DNA of 64,000 nt from Temnopleurus reevesii (taxonomy: Eukaryota; Echinodermata; Echinoidea; Temnopleuroida; Temnopleuridae), in the NCBI GenBank assembly GCA_036244855.1, contig BQKZ01000380.1, forward strand, positions 23,749 through 87,748, read 5' to 3'. A program made the position numbers and the translations under genes. Below are positions 58,807-64,000 of this stretch, piece after piece (position 1 is the first letter of the stretch; every line of letters starts with the position of its first letter). The notes beneath the pieces were generated by a model that was not told the origin of the DNA, ran no database searches, and saw only the letters and a program-made list of their open reading frames with translations.

Positions 58807-59884
58807 AAACTGAATTAAATAAATCTTGAAAACAATCTTCACCTTTTTCCATTCGATAAGTGCATTTACTAATACATTCCAATTTATTTGCGGTCTTTTG
58901 TACCAACGAATAAAACTAGACTACTTGGAATCCAGTTTGCATACATTATTGGATGCTATGACGGGCAAGTCTCGTGCAAGCTTCCGAGTAGTCAAAAACA
59001 ACCTTTGTGTATAAAGCATGCATAAAATGTTACATGTATTAGTAAGCCCGCCTATTGAACGAAGAAATTATTAGATTTCCGATCTAATAATTCCTTGGTT
59101 GAACCCTGTTATGAGGCCACTGACATTTTGGCGTTGACCAACGATTCTTGTATGTAGAAGTCCACTCTGAGGTCCACTGGGTTGTAAAGACTTGGCTTGA
59201 CTTTATTACCCAGACATCGATCGTATTTGGATGAATAAAGGTACAGAAAGAAAGCGAAATCGGAATTGTAACTCTGTATTATTTGTTTTTCTTCCCAGTT
59301 CTCACATACGTATGATTTAGTGACATCTGACGCTCGATATCATCAGAAAGCACTTCTCGCCAGGACGTAGAGTAGGCTAACTTTCTACTTTTTTTTTTGG
59401 GGGGGGGGGGTGGGTTCAGAGAAAATGGCTTGAATTTGGGCATCCTATCTCACTTGGTATTGCTAGAGCTTAACATTGCTATTCCGAACATAAGATAATA
59501 TACCCCTTTCATTATAATTCCAGAGGAATGAATTATGTTGCGATTAAACACAAACGATAAAATATTCCGCTGTCATAGAAGAGTAATTGGAATTATGGAT
59601 GGAAAATCCTTTAAAAATATGTATGTAAACTGGACAAATATCTAGGTTTTTGGTAAGATTTCTTTAAATCTTTGGTAACATATCTCTACCTAATTTGGGA
59701 AAACGGCCATTTCCGATACCATATTCCCAGCTCTTCGTCATCACCCAGTCTCCTTGCCATCATGTTGCCAATGAGTCGCCTTCCCGATATCAACCTTGGT
59801 AGGAAATGGCAATGTCACATCACATGCTGTTGTGTCCACTTCTTGATTGTGTCATTCCTCGGGCAAGATGCGATTAATCGTAAA

Positions 59885-59965
59885 GCCCCGGTCACATAGG
59901 ACCCCGGAAGCAACACGATTCAACCCGATTATTTGTTAATTCACAGTTAACTGCCTAAACAACAT
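59885..59965. mobile_element. GCCCCGGTCACATAGG MITE, half copy
   Basis: One arm and the central TTAATTCACAGTTAACTGCC are present; the other arm is missing. Confidence 0.75.
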
Positions 59966-60077
59966 GCTTTAGTCAATGACAAATAGATATACGATCAATT
60001 TTCAATTGAAATGACACGACTTGCCACGACAAAAACGCGTCCAAAAGTACGACTTTAAGAATGACTGGTATCCTTAA

Positions 60078-60205
60078 GCCCCGGTCACATAGGACACCGG
60101 AAGCAACACGATTCACCCCGACTCGTTGTTCTGAGGCAGTTAACTGTGAATTAACAAAGAGTTGGGGTGAATCGTGCTGCTTCCGGGGTCCTATGTGACC
60201 GGGGC
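60078..60205. mobile_element. GCCCCGGTCACATAGG MITE, full copy flanked by TTAA
   Basis: 128 bp, almost entirely self-complementary. TTAA at 60074-60077 and 60206-60209 looks like a target-site duplication, as for piggyBac or Kolobok elements. Confidence 0.88.
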
Positions 60206-61542
60206 TTAATGATTGATAACACTGAGTATTCAGCGCAGGCATGGATACAAGTCGATATACAAGCAAGGGTACAAGTTCAGAAATAATTTAAGAACGACTA
60301 TATTAGTATCAGTTCTTGTGCTGAATATTCTTTTATTATCCTGAATACTATTTTATTATCCTTTAACACAGGAACCAATATCAATATTTCTTGACTTAGT
60401 GATTTGAAACACGCACCCTATATCTGTATATCGCTAAAAATGAAATAATTGGCCTCTTCGACGACTTTTGTGAACGTGGAGGTAAAAAAAAACCGATCAA
60501 GGTGCAATTGCTGCACTTTTCTTCTCAAGAAAACACAAACAAAATCAACAGCAGCTGACCGTTAGTATTTGCCAACTAGATCGGCACTCCTTAATTAACG
60601 TTGTAAACAGAAGTAACAATTAATTTGCTGCCAAATACCGGGGATCAACAATGACAAGCACTTTTAACTCTTCCAGGGAGAAGTCTGAATTGCACTTAGT
60701 GTAAATTACACTAATTAGTAATTTCGCATATCATTTGCAGTCTTTAAAAAATTCGGAAACTAGCCACTGCGAATGAATTGTAAACTGCATTCGTGCAGAC
60801 TTTATAGTGAATTCAAGATCTCAAGTATGGACTTCTTACCAATTGGGAAATGAAGAAGATCCCAAATTCTAAACGTTAACACATGCTGAAGGTAAATCTA
60901 ATAAGGAAACATCTACTTTTGTCACTATTCTGCTCAAAGAAACCGACAAATCCATGCTCAGACAATTTTTTTCTTTACTTTAATGATTTCTATTCCAAAA
61001 CCCGTTCCCCACTCTGAAAAGAAAATCTAATAGGTAAAATTTGAAGGTTCTCAAAGCGTTTTACTTTTTCGGAAGGCAAAATTGAGAACCATTTTCTTTC
61101 TTGTCAGCCATAGACGATGTATACGGGGGAAAGTCTATTCCGCCATCACTCCCTGACAATCCCTGGATCTGCCAAAGCTACCCGACACGAAATTAATTAC
61201 AAAGCTCATTGTTTCATCTAGCGGAATACAAGATCCCCTTTTATTAAGATCTCAAGAAGCCTATAGTCATTGAAAAGGTACAAACAAAGCCCGCCCTTTT
61301 CCTTAACACTTCATCATCATCATCTTAGAAGTATATGGAGCATGTGATAGAATTAGATTTGTCATCCCCTCAACTATATGAATATATACATCAGTTATGT
61401 GACGGAAGAAATATAATTACTGCAGAGGATGACGCGTCTCGATGGGTGATTAGATGCGGGGATGGTTACGTAACATGGTTGATCAATAATTACATAGCGG
61501 TTATATTGAAAACTGCATGAAATAAAGGGGGTGTTAACTGAA

Positions 61543-61977
61543 TAGAGGGCTACATTAAATGAATAATGTCCAGCTTGTTAATGTTATAATCTAGTGGTAT
61601 GTTTCAGTCTACTCTGGTCTTGACCATTCACAGGTGCACATGCCTCAGACAAGTGTGACAAAGAGGTGTTAACCACGAATAATGTCTTGTGATTTTGAAG
61701 ATGGTATTTATCTTTATCAATATATTTTGTATCGAATACTTCTGATTAGAATGAGACTGAGTAGAGGGCTACATTAAAATAATGAATAATGTCCAGCTTG
61801 TTATGTTATAATCTAGTGGTACGTTCCAGTCTACGCTGGTCTTAACCATTTACAGGTGCAGATGTTTCAAATGAGTGTGACAAAGCGTTGTAAACCACGA
61901 ATAACGTATTGTGATTTTGAAGATGATATTTATCTATCCAATAACATTCTTGTATCGAATACTTCGAATTAGAATGG
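61543..61977 (+). repeat. Two-copy tandem duplication, about 219-bp period
   Basis: TAGAGGGCTACATTAAA begins at 61543 and 61762, and the whole unit through TTGTATCGAATACTTC is repeated with modest divergence. Confidence 0.9.
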
Positions 61978-62412
61978 CGGAAAAAGTTAGGAAGATTTTT
62001 CCACAATGGCCTTGTGGATTATCACATTCGTTCATAATCTTTTCGGATTAAGCACTAGCAGATATACCCCAAAACGGCGAAAAGGGACACACGGGTGAAT
62101 CGACACATATATCGGCACTTCCATGGCTTTGTCATGTCTGTTTCACTAACAGTGAGCTAATGTCTTGTCGTTGGAATTTCAAATGTGCCACAGATAATAT
62201 TTGTTTCATATGTAACGAATTTAAAATAATTTCAATGAATAGCTTTCAAGAGATTCAGCTTTTTACGTCACGGACGTGACACTTTTCGTAGAATTACCCA
62301 CATGAGATCCTCCATTTTGAATTCAACATGAGGTTCATTATCTTTGTGAACCATGCATGGGGATGGCCTTTTAACCTCTGGGAAAGTAAAATGTTGTTCC
62401 TTCTAACATTAA

Positions 62413-62923
62413 AGCCCATGTATAGTTTTGGTAAAGATTAAAGAAATGTGAATTTTGGGGATATATACCATGACATATAGTTTCTATACACATTTCAAGA
62501 TCATAGCATATTTTTCTACGAGCGAATTCTTTTGAAAATTTGAATTTGACCGTTAAATCGTATTTAGCGCCCTCTCTTGGTTATAACAATATTTTGCTTC
62601 TTATCGGGCATATAGAAAATTATTTCCAAGATTTTATTAAAGCATGCTAAAAAGGAATACATAGAGAATAAATTCTGAAATGTTTATCCACTTCTGTTCA
62701 TGAGAAGCTGTCCTTTATCAAGAAAGAAAATATTGAATTCGCGTCGGGGGCTACGACGATAAAATATTTTCCACACTTTAGGTTATAACTTTTCCAAAAC
62801 TAGTTAATTTTTCGTACAATCTTTTGTACAACATGTTCATGATATCATGTTTCTTTTTAAGTAGATTTGAAGACAAAATTTGGCGATAAAAATATTCGCT
62901 TTTACCAAAACTATCCTTGGGCT
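62413..62923. mobile_element. 511-bp MITE flanked by TTAA
   Basis: Left AGCCCATGTATAGTTTTGGT and right ACCAAAACTATCCTTGGGCT are inverted, with TTAA directly outside each (62409-62412, 62924-62927). AT-rich interior without an ORF. Confidence 0.8.
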
Positions 62924-64000
62924 TTAACATTCTGTTTAGCCCTGGGCTCATTTAACGATATGTATTCCCATCATCAAAATGCTTTTAACTTGATGCCATT
63001 TGTCTATCACTAAAAAGTACAGATGAGCATAGAAAACAGTCGACGAAGAAGGGTGTCTGTGAAAATAAATTGCCATCCCAGTTCCCATAAATGAGTAAAT
63101 CGTTGAATGTTGTGTGTAATAATTGTTAATAATCAATGCCCCGTTTAATCCCATTTCCCCCATCACTCTGTGTATTCATACTCTCTCAACCGAACATCCT
63201 CGACTTTGCACTATGAGCAGAAGGGACAAAAGACTTGGACAAAGCAAGCAACACCATTCAAGCATTCACAATAGATTCATGATCACAAAAGAAAGTTAAA
63301 AATGTGACTCTTGTTGAACATTTCCCACAGAATAGGAAGGATGGGAATTTCGTTTGTGTCCATCCACCGATTGTTAATGCTTGAGTGGAGGCTGTTTACT
63401 TTGTCCCAGGCATTTGTCCCTTCTATTCGCAGTGTTGGGCATGGAGAATGAGAACCCTTTACAACGAGTCGTCCTAAGGACAATGTCATCGACAAGCTCA
63501 CCCATTGCACATTAAGTTACGACGCATCGTAACTATTGCGACGCAATTATTTCTAATGAAACCACCTTCAGATGGCAGGTTGACCCGGTCCCGAACTTAA
63601 TGAAAACCATTTAAAAAATCAATAAGTGTACGTAAATCGGATAAATCAAATTGTCTGACCAGGGAGTATTTCCATTCACTGTTACAATCATTGTTTATAT
63701 GCCATGACCAACATCTTCAAAAGTCGATATTGAAGTTAGATTACATGTACACCCGCCAAACAAGCAGCTGGGGGAACTCCTCGTATCATCCTCATTTACT
63801 GGAGATAAACATGGCGACACATAATTATGAATATAGCAAGATACTATTGATATTCTAAAAGGAAGTAACAACTCATCATGCTATATAGGTGGATATTTTA
63901 GCTCATTGATGTTCTCACGATCATGACGATCAAGCTTCATTTTGATGGGAGATTGTTGAAAACCTCTGATGCAGAGATTTGAAGCTATTTTAGTAATAAA

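Larger units (their letters stand above)
51900..64000. other. Region upstream of the proline-rich exon, no recognised exon
   Basis: Likely intron and/or intergenic. Contains MITEs, the minisatellite at 54840, the LINE 3' end at 58420 and the 61543 duplication. I searched the minus strand by eye for an upstream exon ending near residues like L-x-x-E-M and found none. Confidence 0.5.

Overview
The window is animal nuclear DNA: AT-rich, intron-bearing, full of microsatellites and short inverted-repeat transposons, with two assembly gaps (30862-31566 and 43578-44478). tRNA-headed SINEs with (ATT)n tails and the overall repeat style suggest an echinoderm, most likely a sea urchin. That assignment is an inference. 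No bacterial operon, CRISPR array, rRNA or free-standing tRNA gene was found.

Three protein-coding loci can be supported. (1) ADRM1/RPN13, the proteasomal ubiquitin receptor, lies on the minus strand in eight coding exons between 34032 and 23016; all splice phases agree and give 428 aa. (2) MAIP1 (C2orf47-like, m-AAA protease-interacting mitochondrial protein) lies on the plus strand in five coding exons between 34993 and 40452, again with consistent phases, giving 290 aa. (3) A large last coding exon of a proline-rich repeat protein lies on the minus strand at 50691-51899; its first residues resemble the leucine-rich helix of the LURAP1/FAM89 family (tentative).

ADRM1 and MAIP1 are head to head with 960 bp between start codons. 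An overlapping pair of NRF1-type palindromes (34170-34187) lies 138 bp before the ADRM1 ATG. Both genes carry decayed tandem copies of their own exons in adjacent introns: ADRM1 exon 4 (five extra partial copies), ADRM1 exon 8 (one) and MAIP1 exon 4 (two).

Layout: 1-23 kb is gene-poor, with SINE copies, foldback MITEs, a roughly 350-bp repeat pair, and long CT, CAT and polypyrimidine tracts. 23-34 kb is ADRM1. Its intron 7 holds an inverted-repeat element containing a 161-bp satellite whose units carry perfect nuclear-receptor DR1 sites. Its intron 2 holds a TIR transposon inserted in a smaller MITE, with the empty site preserved in a sister MITE copy in intron 6. 34-40.5 kb is MAIP1. 40.5-50.7 kb is repeats and a possible long 3' UTR. 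50.7-51.9 kb is the proline-rich exon. 52-64 kb is MITEs (two families flanked by TTAA), tandem duplications and a 5'-truncated LINE whose 3' tail matches the SINE tail.

The most interesting observations are the DR1-bearing satellite transposon inside a proteasome gene, the repeated local exon duplication, the transposon insertion with its own empty-site control, and the shared SINE/LINE tail.
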